Shown here one piece after another: positions 15,588-22,680 of a stretch of 25,291 nt of DNA. The number at the start of each line of letters is the position of its first letter. The stretch's first letter is position 1. Source of the stretch: a virus; IMG/VR virus record IMGVR_UViG_3300045999_011440, positions 1 through 25,291 of that record. One strand, given 5' to 3'. The position numbers were made by a program, and so were the translations under genes. The notes under the pieces are model-generated. The model saw only the letters and a list, made by a program, of their open reading frames with translations. It made no database searches and was not told where the DNA came from.

Positions 15588-18500
15588 ATGGCTCTAGTAT
15601 CTCCAGGCGTAGAAGTAACAGTAGTTGACGAAAGTCAATATATTCCTTCAGCTGTAAACACAGTACCGTATTTTGTCATTGCCTCTGCGCAGAACAAAGT
15701 TTCTGGCGACGGTATCACCGTTGCAGCTGGCACCTTAGCTGCCAATGCCAACAAAACTTATTTGATTACCAGTCAACGAGATTTGGTTGCTACTTTTGGT
15801 GTACCATTCTTTTACAATACCACTACTGGCACTCCGATCAATGGTTATGAGCTCAATGAATATGGATTGCTTGCAGCATATTCTGCACTGGGAGTAACCA
15901 ATCGTGCTTATATTCAGAGAGCTGACATTGATCTCACTGAGCTCACTGCAAGTTTAACTCGTCCAGTAGGTGTTCCTGCTGACGGAACTAGCTGGTTGGA
16001 TACTTCTGAATCTGTTTGGGGTATTCAAGAATGGAATCAAACTACCAACACCTTCACTGTTAAAACACCATTGATCATAACCAATGCCGATGATGTGGTT
16101 GACAGTGAAGGCACCACACCAGATGACTTTGCACCCTTGCCCAGCATTGGCAGCATTGGCGATTATGCTGTGAGTACGTTGACTACATTTAACTATGGTT
16201 ACTACAAAAATAGCAGCAACACCTGGGTATTTTTGGGCAGTGACGACTGGAAAAATTCATGGCCCACAGTGACAGGCACCGCAAGTCCAACTTCGTTGAC
16301 CGTGGGGGCCAACATGTTAATCAACGACACGTTGGTTACAGTGGGTGCTACCAACACTGTGGCTGGCTTTGCAGCAGTGATCACTGCTGCTGCTATACCT
16401 GGGGTAACTGCCGCAGCAGTCAGCGGAAAATTGCAAATCTATGCTGATTCTCAAGCAACCAATGATGGATCTACTGGATCAGGTGGTATTGTGTCAATTG
16501 AAGCTGGGCCAGTCAGTGGTGCTGCTTTGTTGACAGCACTGGGTATTCAAGGCATTGACTATTATGCGCCAGAATATCTTAATTCTTATAGTTACCAGGC
16601 TCCAAGATGGAGAACCACAGACACCGAACCTGAACCAACTGGATCTGTATGGAACAATATGAGTGCGGCCAACAACGGTGTCAACCTATCATTTAAAAAA
16701 TACAGCACAGCACTGGGCACCTTTGTGTCTCAAAACGTAGGTGTGTACTACGGTGAATTAGGAGCTTTACAGGCACTGGATCCATCGGGTGGCGGCAAAA
16801 ATATACCTGTTGGCACAGTGATTGCTATTGCAAACAACGCAGTGACAGGCTTGGTTGAAAAACCCTCTTTTGCCTTTAGATTGCTAGAACGCCAAACATT
16901 TGGTCAGACAATCATCACTGGTACAACCACACCCACTGGAACACCTTTTGTTGTGGGCAATACATTTACACTGGAAGCCAGCGCAGTGCCTGTGACACTG
17001 ACTCTGAACTCTGGCACAGTGACCATAGGCGGTACAGGCACTGTGGCTGACTTTATTGCAGCCGTCAGTGCTGCCAATGTTGACTATGTGAGCGCCAGTG
17101 TGAATTCGGCAGGCAACATAGTGTTTACACACAGTCAAGGAGGAACAATCTTTTTGACCACTGGCACTGGTACTCCATTGACCACTGCTGGTTTTACAGA
17201 TGCAACTCCTGGAGTGCGAGTCAGTGAAGTCAATGAGTTAATCTTGTCAAACTTTGTGACCACGCCTGAATTTACTTACGCTGCCAGTGACACTGCACCA
17301 GATGTTGATCCTGCTGATGGTCGCCTGTGGTATTACAGTACTGTGAGTCAAGTTGACATTATGATCCAAAACGGCACTGAATGGTTAGGTTATCAAAATG
17401 TAAGCAATGACGTACGTGGTTACGATCTGTCTTTGACCAACGCTTCTGGACCCATTGTGGCAGCCACGGCACCCACCACACAAAACGATGCAGCTCAGTC
17501 ACCACTGGTCTATGGAGACATTTGGATTGACAGCAGTGACCTTGAAAACTATCCATTGATTTACCGTTGGCAAGCAGTGGATGGAGTTGATCAATGGGTA
17601 GCAGTTGACACCACTGATCAAGTCACAGAAAATGGTGTGCTGTTTGCTGATGCTCGCTGGGCGCCCAATGGTACCACAGATCCTATCAGTGATCCATTGC
17701 CTACCATTGAAAGTCTATTGACTTCTGACTATCTTGACCTAGATGCTCCTGATCCAGCTCTGTATCCACAAGGCATGTTGTTGTTCAACACCAGACGCAG
17801 CGGATACAATGTCAAGAGTTTCCAAGTGGATTATTTCAACTCCACTGATTTTCCTGATGATACCTTGCCCAGTGTGAAAAACACTTGGCTCACTGCCAGC
17901 GGCAACAAAGCTGATGGAGCAATGTATTCAGGTCGTCAGGCTCAGAGAAAAATGGTAGTGGCTGCAATGAAAGCTGGTCTGGACGCCAGTGCTGCTGCTA
18001 GAGAAGAGCAGAATCAATTCAACTTGATTTCAGCCACTGGTTATCCTGAGTTGACTCCAAACATGATTGCACTCAGCAATGAGCGCAACAATACCTTGTT
18101 TGTGGTTGGCGACACTCCCATGCGTTTGGGCCCAGACGGCAACAGTTTGGTTGCTTGGGCTACCAACAACGGCGGACTTGGTCTCGAAACCGAAGACGGA
18201 CTCGCTGCTACCAGCAACTATGCAGCCAATTTCTATCCCAGCTGCCAGACCAATGACCTCAGTGGCAACACAGTGGTCAGTGCACCAAGTCACATGATGA
18301 TGCGCACCATTCTGCGCAGCGATGCAGTGAGCTATCCTTGGCTGGCTCCAGCTGGCACTCGACGTGGTGTGGTTGACAATGCCACTGCCATTGGTTACAT
18401 CAACAGCACCACTGGCGAGTTTGAACAACTCAGCGTTGGTCAAGCAGTGCGAGATATATTGTACGAGCGCAATGTCAACCCAATTACCTTTATTCCAGGT

Positions 18501-18875
18501 GTGGGTATTACCAACTTTGGTAACAAGACATCGACCACAACAACCACAGCGCTGGACAGAATCAATGTGGCACGTTTGGTTGCGTTCCTGCGAGGCAGAC
18601 TGGAAGAAATTGGCAAACTGTTCTTGTTTGAACCCAATGATGAAATTACTCGTAATGAAATCACCAATACTTGCAACAGTTTGATGATTGACTTAATCGC
18701 CAAGCGAGCCATCTATGACTACTTGGTTGTGTGCGATTTGTCAAACAACACACCAGCTCGAATTGATAGAAACGAACTGTGGGTTGACATTGCCATAGAG
18801 CCAGTGAAAGCAGTGGAGTTCATTTACATTCCGTTGCGTATCAAGAACACTGGTGAAATCGCTTCTGGAGCATAA
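15588..18875 (+). CDS. gp18: Contractile tail sheath protein (T4 gp18-like), enlarged
   Basis: This gene encodes 1095 aa, against 659 in T4. The N-terminus SPGVEVTVVDESQ and the C-terminal 330 residues are typical: QAQRKMVVAAMKAGL, SNERNNTLFVVGDTP, a PAGTRRGVVDNA segment, FIPGVGITNFGN, INVARLVAFLRGRLE with NEITRN after it, and a final FIYIPLRIKNTGE. Sheath subunits wrap the tube and contract to drive it through the envelope. The additional mass is in the middle (about 130-780). Two segments, about 230-320 and 445-540, look alike and resemble flagellin-IN-type beta-alpha modules; Trp/Tyr-rich strands lie between and after them. They would project outward from the tail. It has a consensus late promoter, an AAAAGGA ribosome site 7 nt upstream, and a terminator-like hairpin behind it. 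Confidence 0.93.
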   Translation: MALVSPGVEVTVVDESQYIPSAVNTVPYFVIASAQNKVSGDGITVAAGTLAANANKTYLITSQRDLVATFGVPFFYNTTTGTPINGYELNEYGLLAAYSALGVTNRAYIQRADIDLTELTASLTRPVGVPADGTSWLDTSESVWGIQEWNQTTNTFTVKTPLIITNADDVVDSEGTTPDDFAPLPSIGSIGDYAVSTLTTFNYGYYKNSSNTWVFLGSDDWKNSWPTVTGTASPTSLTVGANMLINDTLVTVGATNTVAGFAAVITAAAIPGVTAAAVSGKLQIYADSQATNDGSTGSGGIVSIEAGPVSGAALLTALGIQGIDYYAPEYLNSYSYQAPRWRTTDTEPEPTGSVWNNMSAANNGVNLSFKKYSTALGTFVSQNVGVYYGELGALQALDPSGGGKNIPVGTVIAIANNAVTGLVEKPSFAFRLLERQTFGQTIITGTTTPTGTPFVVGNTFTLEASAVPVTLTLNSGTVTIGGTGTVADFIAAVSAANVDYVSASVNSAGNIVFTHSQGGTIFLTTGTGTPLTTAGFTDATPGVRVSEVNELILSNFVTTPEFTYAASDTAPDVDPADGRLWYYSTVSQVDIMIQNGTEWLGYQNVSNDVRGYDLSLTNASGPIVAATAPTTQNDAAQSPLVYGDIWIDSSDLENYPLIYRWQAVDGVDQWVAVDTTDQVTENGVLFADARWAPNGTTDPISDPLPTIESLLTSDYLDLDAPDPALYPQGMLLFNTRRSGYNVKSFQVDYFNSTDFPDDTLPSVKNTWLTASGNKADGAMYSGRQAQRKMVVAAMKAGLDASAAAREEQNQFNLISATGYPELTPNMIALSNERNNTLFVVGDTPMRLGPDGNSLVAWATNNGGLGLETEDGLAATSNYAANFYPSCQTNDLSGNTVVSAPSHMMMRTILRSDAVSYPWLAPAGTRRGVVDNATAIGYINSTTGEFEQLSVGQAVRDILYERNVNPITFIPGVGITNFGNKTSTTTTTALDRINVARLVAFLRGRLEEIGKLFLFEPNDEITRNEITNTCNSLMIDLIAKRAIYDYLVVCDLSNNTPARIDRNELWVDIAIEPVKAVEFIYIPLRIKNTGEIASGA

Positions 18876-18883
18876 TCAAATTA

Positions 18884-18904
18884 GGGGGCGGAAATTCCGC
18901 CTCC
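18884..18904 (+). terminator. Terminator-like hairpin between sheath and tube genes
   Basis: An 8-bp stem with one G-T pair (18884-18891 with 18897-18904) encloses the loop AAATT. No T-run follows, so it may be a weak terminator or an mRNA-stabilising 3' end. A late promoter begins 7 nt downstream. Confidence 0.6.
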
Positions 18905-18910
18905 GATCCA

Positions 18911-18918
18911 GATAAATA
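18911..18918 (+). promoter_or_regulatory. Late promoter GATAAATA for the tail tube gene
   Basis: The octamer lies 19 nt before the ATG, with TAGGAG (18925-18930) as ribosome site 7 nt upstream of it. Confidence 0.78.
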
Positions 18919-18937
18919 AAAACATAGGAGATTACAA

Positions 18938-19570
18938 ATGGCAGTTTCATCACTACAGAGAATGACAGTACCACTGGCAAGCGATCAAAGCGCAAATACC
19001 CAGGGTCTGTTGATGCCCAAACTCAAATACCGCTTCCGGGTGTTTTTTGAGAACTTTGGTATTTCTAAACCAACCACTGAATTGACCAAACAGGTGGTCA
19101 GTGCCACTAGACCCAATTTGACATTTGAAGAAATCACAATTCCAGTGTACAACTCAACACTGAAATTGGCTGGTAGACACAGCTGGGCTGATATCACCAT
19201 TGCTCTACGCGATGATGCGTCAGGACAGATTGCACGACTGGTTGGTGAGCAGCTTCAGAAGCAAATGGACTTTGTGGAAATGGCCTCGGCATCGTCGGGT
19301 ATTGACTACAAGTTCTTGACCAAGATTCAGATCCTTGATGGCGGCAACGGCGCAATTCAACCCATCGTTCTTGAGACTTGGGAACTGTACGGCTGTTACC
19401 TCAAAGGTGCAAACTATGGTGACTTGAACTACGGCACCAACGAAGCTGCAACAATTGAAATGAGCATTGCTTACGACAACGCCAACCAAACGCCTGAAGG
19501 CACTGGTGTTGGTACGCCTGTGGCACGTACTCTTGGTACTGTGGTCACTGGTGTTGGTCAAGGTCAGTAA
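18938..19570 (+). CDS. gp19: Tail tube protein (T4 gp19-like)
   Basis: This gene encodes 210 aa (T4: 163). Family features include PKLKYRFRVFFENFG near residue 27, TKQVVSATRPNLTFEEITIPVYN, LAGRHSWADITIALRDD, and the late LETWELYGCYLKGANYGDLNYG block. Hexamer rings of gp19 stack to form the inner tube through which DNA passes. The extra length is mostly an N-terminal leader of about 20 residues and a Gly/Thr-rich tail. Position directly behind the sheath with its own late promoter matches T4 order 18-19. The start ATG at 18938 has TAGGAG 7 nt before it. Confidence 0.92.
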   Translation: MAVSSLQRMTVPLASDQSANTQGLLMPKLKYRFRVFFENFGISKPTTELTKQVVSATRPNLTFEEITIPVYNSTLKLAGRHSWADITIALRDDASGQIARLVGEQLQKQMDFVEMASASSGIDYKFLTKIQILDGGNGAIQPIVLETWELYGCYLKGANYGDLNYGTNEAATIEMSIAYDNANQTPEGTGVGTPVARTLGTVVTGVGQGQ

Positions 19571-19579
19571 GGATAACTT

Positions 19580-20755
19580 ATGGCCAATGGTGGCGGCCCC
19601 TTTGGCATTGGCAATCAGATACTGCAGGGTTTTGGCGGCAACAATTACTTGCGTGATTACCGTCACGCAAGTAAAACTTTTACTACCAACAGTTATGAAC
19701 TTAAACCTCGGTTTAAGTTCTTGTTCCATGTCAGTTTCACAATCAACATAGATGCCATTCCTTATCTAAGATCTGCTGGTGTATTAGGCAATCAAGAAGT
19801 CAAAGATCTCAGTTTGTTGGTCAAAACAGTGGATCTTCCCAAGTACAAAATTGCCACTGAAACTCTGAATCAATACAATCGCAAAAGAATAATTCAAACC
19901 AAAGTTGACTATCAGCCAGTGACATTGACATTTCACGACGACGGTGGAGACAATGCTCGTAGGCTGTGGTATTATTATTTTTCCTATTACTACAAAGACC
20001 CCACACAGCCATATCTTGCAGCCGCCGCCACCAACGGTACCAACGGCACTGTGAACAATCAAAGCACTGGATCAAATCTCAACACCAGAGACATTTACTC
20101 TGACGTACAAAGAAATCGCAACGGCTGGGGTTATTCAGGTGAATCTTGGACAGACGGTACCTCCACTGCTGATGGTGGCGGCAAACCACCATTCTTCCGT
20201 GACATAAGAATCTACGGCATGGATCAGCGCAAGTACGCTGAATATGTGTTGATAAATCCTGTGATATCAAATTGGGGACACGACACTTACTCCTACGAGG
20301 ACGGCGCCGGCATCATGGAAAATTCCATGACCATTGATTACGAAACTGTAAAATATTACAGTGGTGCCATTGGCAGCAGTAGACCTGATGTCAATGTTCA
20401 AGGATTTGCTGACCCCAGTCACTATGACACTGAGTTAAGTCCAATCAGCCGCACCGGTGGCAATCAAACTGTGTTTGGCCAGGGCAGTTTGTTGGATGTC
20501 GGCGAAGGCAGCATTGAAGATTTGCAGAGTGGCTCATTGACTGGCCTAATAGGATCTGCACAAACTCCCATGCGCTCCTATGCTCAATTTGGTGGGAATC
20601 AAACCATTGGTCAGGTGGCTGTGGAAAAGAGTGCAGGCATTGCTCTGGGCACTGGCACACTGATTGAAGGCTTGCCTGCAGCCACACGATCGTTGATGAA
20701 CAACCCTGGCGGCGTTTTTATTCCTACGCCTAGCATTAATACAGGATCAAATTAA
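19580..20755 (+). CDS. Tail tube-like protein, gp19/gp54 family relative
   Basis: This gene encodes 391 aa, with AAGGA 6 nt before the ATG. The core repeats the tube-protein plan: LKPRFKFLFHVSF, VKTVDLPKYKIATETLNQYNRKR, DYQPVTLTFHDDG with LWYYYFSYYYKDP, and later FFRDIRIYGMDQRKYAEYVLINPVISNWGH followed by SMTIDYETVKYYSG. An insertion of about 60 Gly/Asn/Ser-rich residues splits the core near 155-205. The last 100 residues are low in hydrophobic content and probably flexible. It may be a second tube protein, a baseplate tube initiator like T4 gp54, or a head-proximal tube terminator. Proximity to gp19 supports a tail role but not which one. Confidence 0.72.
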   Translation: MANGGGPFGIGNQILQGFGGNNYLRDYRHASKTFTTNSYELKPRFKFLFHVSFTINIDAIPYLRSAGVLGNQEVKDLSLLVKTVDLPKYKIATETLNQYNRKRIIQTKVDYQPVTLTFHDDGGDNARRLWYYYFSYYYKDPTQPYLAAAATNGTNGTVNNQSTGSNLNTRDIYSDVQRNRNGWGYSGESWTDGTSTADGGGKPPFFRDIRIYGMDQRKYAEYVLINPVISNWGHDTYSYEDGAGIMENSMTIDYETVKYYSGAIGSSRPDVNVQGFADPSHYDTELSPISRTGGNQTVFGQGSLLDVGEGSIEDLQSGSLTGLIGSAQTPMRSYAQFGGNQTIGQVAVEKSAGIALGTGTLIEGLPAATRSLMNNPGGVFIPTPSINTGSN

Positions 20756-20756
20756 T

Positions 20757-21116
20757 ATGAGCACTGTCAACGCTGTAAATCCCAATCTAGACAGCACAGT
20801 AAGAGTTTTTGACAACTTTTACAAATTCAACATCAACGTGCCTGCTGCTGAATACGATTTGGTCTACAGTTATTTCTTGCAAGAAATGGGCAACAAACGA
20901 GCCGCTGCAAATTTTGCAACCAGTTTGTTTCAAGTGGCATCGACCACAAACATTCCTGCACTGACTTTGTTGGGCGAATTTCAAGGCATCAATGGATTGA
21001 ATCTCAATGCCAGCTTGGCATATTATCTAAATCAGATACGCAGCCGTGCCACACTGCTGGGAGTTGGAGTGGCCGTTGTTCCCAATGCCTACGTAGCTAG
21101 AAATATACTGATATGA
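20757..21116 (+). CDS. Conserved hypothetical protein between tube and gp4 genes
   Basis: This gene encodes 119 aa, starting one base after the previous stop and overlapping gp4 by four bases (ATGA). The protein is mostly helical: DNFYKFNINVPAAEYDLVYSYF, then RAAANFATSLFQVA, then a LNASLAYYLNQIRSRATLLG segment. I recall relatives in aquatic T4-like phages in a similar place, without a known function. No cysteine cluster, membrane segment or catalytic motif is visible. Tight coupling to tail-tube and head-completion genes suggests a small virion or assembly protein. Confidence 0.75.
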   Translation: MSTVNAVNPNLDSTVRVFDNFYKFNINVPAAEYDLVYSYFLQEMGNKRAAANFATSLFQVASTTNIPALTLLGEFQGINGLNLNASLAYYLNQIRSRATLLGVGVAVVPNAYVARNILI

Positions 21117-21544
21117 GTCGTTGGGCACAGGGTCAGTATGTGGTTAAAAATCCTGACAAATATGTGGGCAAGGGCATACCAAGATTTCGTTCTGGATGGG
21201 AGCACAGTTTCATGCGCTTTTGCGACACCAACGATCACATTTTGCAGTGGGCCAGTGAAAGCATTGCCATACCTTATCGACATCCACTCACTGGCAAAAT
21301 GACGCAGTACATTCCAGACTTTCTGATTACATACCGCAACAGAGACAATACAGTGAGAGCTGAGTTGATTGAAATCAAACCCAAAAAACAAAGTGTGATA
21401 GAAAGCAAAATGAGCAGTAAAGATAGAGCTGTGGTAGCAATCAACTATGCCAAATGGGATGCTGCAACCAAGTGGGCACGCCGCAACGGCATGACCTTTA
21501 GGGTGATCACCGAAAACGACATGTTTGCCAACGGGCGTGCCTGA
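21113..21544 (+). CDS. gp4: Head completion protein, TnsA-like nuclease fold (T4 gp4-like)
   Basis: This gene encodes 143 aa (T4: 150). It aligns by eye with T4 gp4 almost throughout: SRWAQGQYVVKNPDKYVGK, SGWEHSFMRFCD, QWASESIAIPYRHPLTGK, PDFLITYR and IEIKPK. The PD-(D/E)xK/TnsA-type residues are present: Glu30, Asp69, Glu87 and Lys89. In T4 the protein is needed to finish DNA-filled heads so that tails can join, and may trim or protect the packaged DNA end. It is the last gene of the sheath-to-gp4 string. Confidence 0.93.
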   Translation: MSRWAQGQYVVKNPDKYVGKGIPRFRSGWEHSFMRFCDTNDHILQWASESIAIPYRHPLTGKMTQYIPDFLITYRNRDNTVRAELIEIKPKKQSVIESKMSSKDRAVVAINYAKWDAATKWARRNGMTFRVITENDMFANGRA

Positions 21545-21547
21545 GTC

Positions 21548-21555
21548 CATAAATA
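21548..21555 (+). promoter_or_regulatory. Late promoter CATAAATA before gp16
   Basis: CATAAATA is followed by TGGC and the gp16 ATG at 21560. With T4 spacing +1 would fall within the start codon, so gp16 may depend partly on read-through. Confidence 0.5.
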
Positions 21556-21559
21556 TGGC

Positions 21560-22045
21560 ATGACAAGAAAACTCGAACAACTGTTTGATTTACCACCAAC
21601 AGAAACTGAAGTCGACACTGCTATACCCACACTGCCTTCCAATCGTGCAACCATAGTTGCACTGGATCAGGCCATTGACAAAATTGATTCGGCTCTGCCA
21701 GCTGTGCGTGGTCTAGATGCCACTGACACAGAAATGGACGAATTGGCCGGCTTGGCCACGGCCAGCTATCGAGATCTCATGGACTTAGGCATGCAAGTAG
21801 ACAGTCGTTTTGCGTCTGAAATTTTTTCAGTGGCATCCAACATGCTGGGACATGCTATCACTGCCAAAACAGCCAAATTGGATAAAAAACTCAAGATGAT
21901 TGATCTACAATTGAAAAAAGCTCGACTGGATCAATCACAACCTGAAGAAAAAGCACCGCAGCAGGGCCAAGGACATGTGTTGAGTCGCAATGAATTGTTG
22001 GATCGTATTCTTGGTACCAAGAACCAAAAAGCGCAAAATGAATAA
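21560..22045 (+). CDS. gp16: Terminase small subunit (T4 gp16-like)
   Basis: This gene encodes 161 aa (T4: 164). The central helices (about residues 60-125: ELAGLATASYRDLMDLGMQV, then FASEIFSVASNMLGHAITAKT, then KLDKKLKMIDLQLKKARL) follow the gp16 coiled-coil core. The acidic N-terminus and the C-terminal SRNELLDRILG resemble the flexible ends. In T4 gp16 forms rings that regulate the large terminase gp17 and help start packaging. gp17 is not the next gene here. No Shine-Dalgarno site is obvious. Its stop codon is within the next late promoter. Confidence 0.75.
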   Translation: MTRKLEQLFDLPPTETEVDTAIPTLPSNRATIVALDQAIDKIDSALPAVRGLDATDTEMDELAGLATASYRDLMDLGMQVDSRFASEIFSVASNMLGHAITAKTAKLDKKLKMIDLQLKKARLDQSQPEEKAPQQGQGHVLSRNELLDRILGTKNQKAQNE

Positions 22046-22048
22046 ATA
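22041..22048 (+). promoter_or_regulatory. Late promoter AATAAATA before the 202-aa gene
   Basis: AATAAATA overlaps the gp16 stop (22043-22045) and lies 17 nt before the next ATG, with CAGGAAC in between as a ribosome site. Confidence 0.68.
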
Positions 22049-22065
22049 TATCACAGGAACCTGAC

Positions 22066-22674
22066 ATGAAACCATTTGCCAAATATCTAGCAGAAAGCGA
22101 ACGCACATACGATTATCGTATCAAAATGTGTGGTCGCATTCCAGACGATCTTGTGCGCCAATTCAAAACCAAGCTGGATCAATTTGATCCAGTGAAATTA
22201 GGCGACATCAAAATCACTCCCATTCAAAAAGTGCTCACTGACTTTCCCAACAACAAAAATGACGCAGTGACCATGTTTGATGCCAGTTTCAAATATCCTG
22301 CCATTGAACCGCAAATCAAACAACTGTTTCAGTTGCTGGGCGGTGACCCCAATCTCATAGTGATGCAAACACAGGCTCATGTTGACGGCCTGGTTGACGA
22401 AGCAGACCGAGTTGAAACTGAAAACAAAGATTTGTTGGCCAACACTGATTTGCCGCCACCTGATGCTGAACAACGTGCACTGAAAAAAGATTACAGTGCT
22501 GAACCGCATGATCATGCAGTGTTGAAAAATGCTTACCGTTCTGATTTCACAGTGGCTGGTGGTAAAACACCCGCTGCGAAGACCACAAATGATTTGCCTC
22601 TGGGCACCAAAAGTCCAATGACAAATATCAAACGTCCGCCCAAGCCAGCCACTGGCGCTCAACCCCGAGGATAA
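22066..22674 (+). CDS. Hypothetical head-associated protein with capsid-targeting-like leader
   Basis: This gene encodes 202 aa. The N-terminus MKPFAKYLAESE resembles the capsid-targeting leader of T4 internal proteins (MKTYQEFIAE in IPIII); cleavage by a gp21-type prohead protease after Leu-x-Glu (residues 8-10) would remove ten residues. The next 90 residues form a compact alpha/beta unit (RIPDDLVRQF, KVLTDFPNN, MFDASFKYPAIEP and LFQLLGGDP) seen in other aquatic T4-like phages. The C-terminal 80 residues are polar and Pro/Lys-rich, likely disordered. The function is not known; a core or packaged internal protein is my inference from the leader and from adjacency to gp16 and the next gene. 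Confidence 0.65.
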   Translation: MKPFAKYLAESERTYDYRIKMCGRIPDDLVRQFKTKLDQFDPVKLGDIKITPIQKVLTDFPNNKNDAVTMFDASFKYPAIEPQIKQLFQLLGGDPNLIVMQTQAHVDGLVDEADRVETENKDLLANTDLPPPDAEQRALKKDYSAEPHDHAVLKNAYRSDFTVAGGKTPAAKTTNDLPLGTKSPMTNIKRPPKPATGAQPRG

Positions 22675-22680
22675 TTCAAA

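Noticed and set aside
18030-18443. Minus-strand frame opposite the end of the sheath gene
   Set aside because: The region encodes the conserved sheath C-terminal part on the plus strand; the antisense frame has no recognised features.
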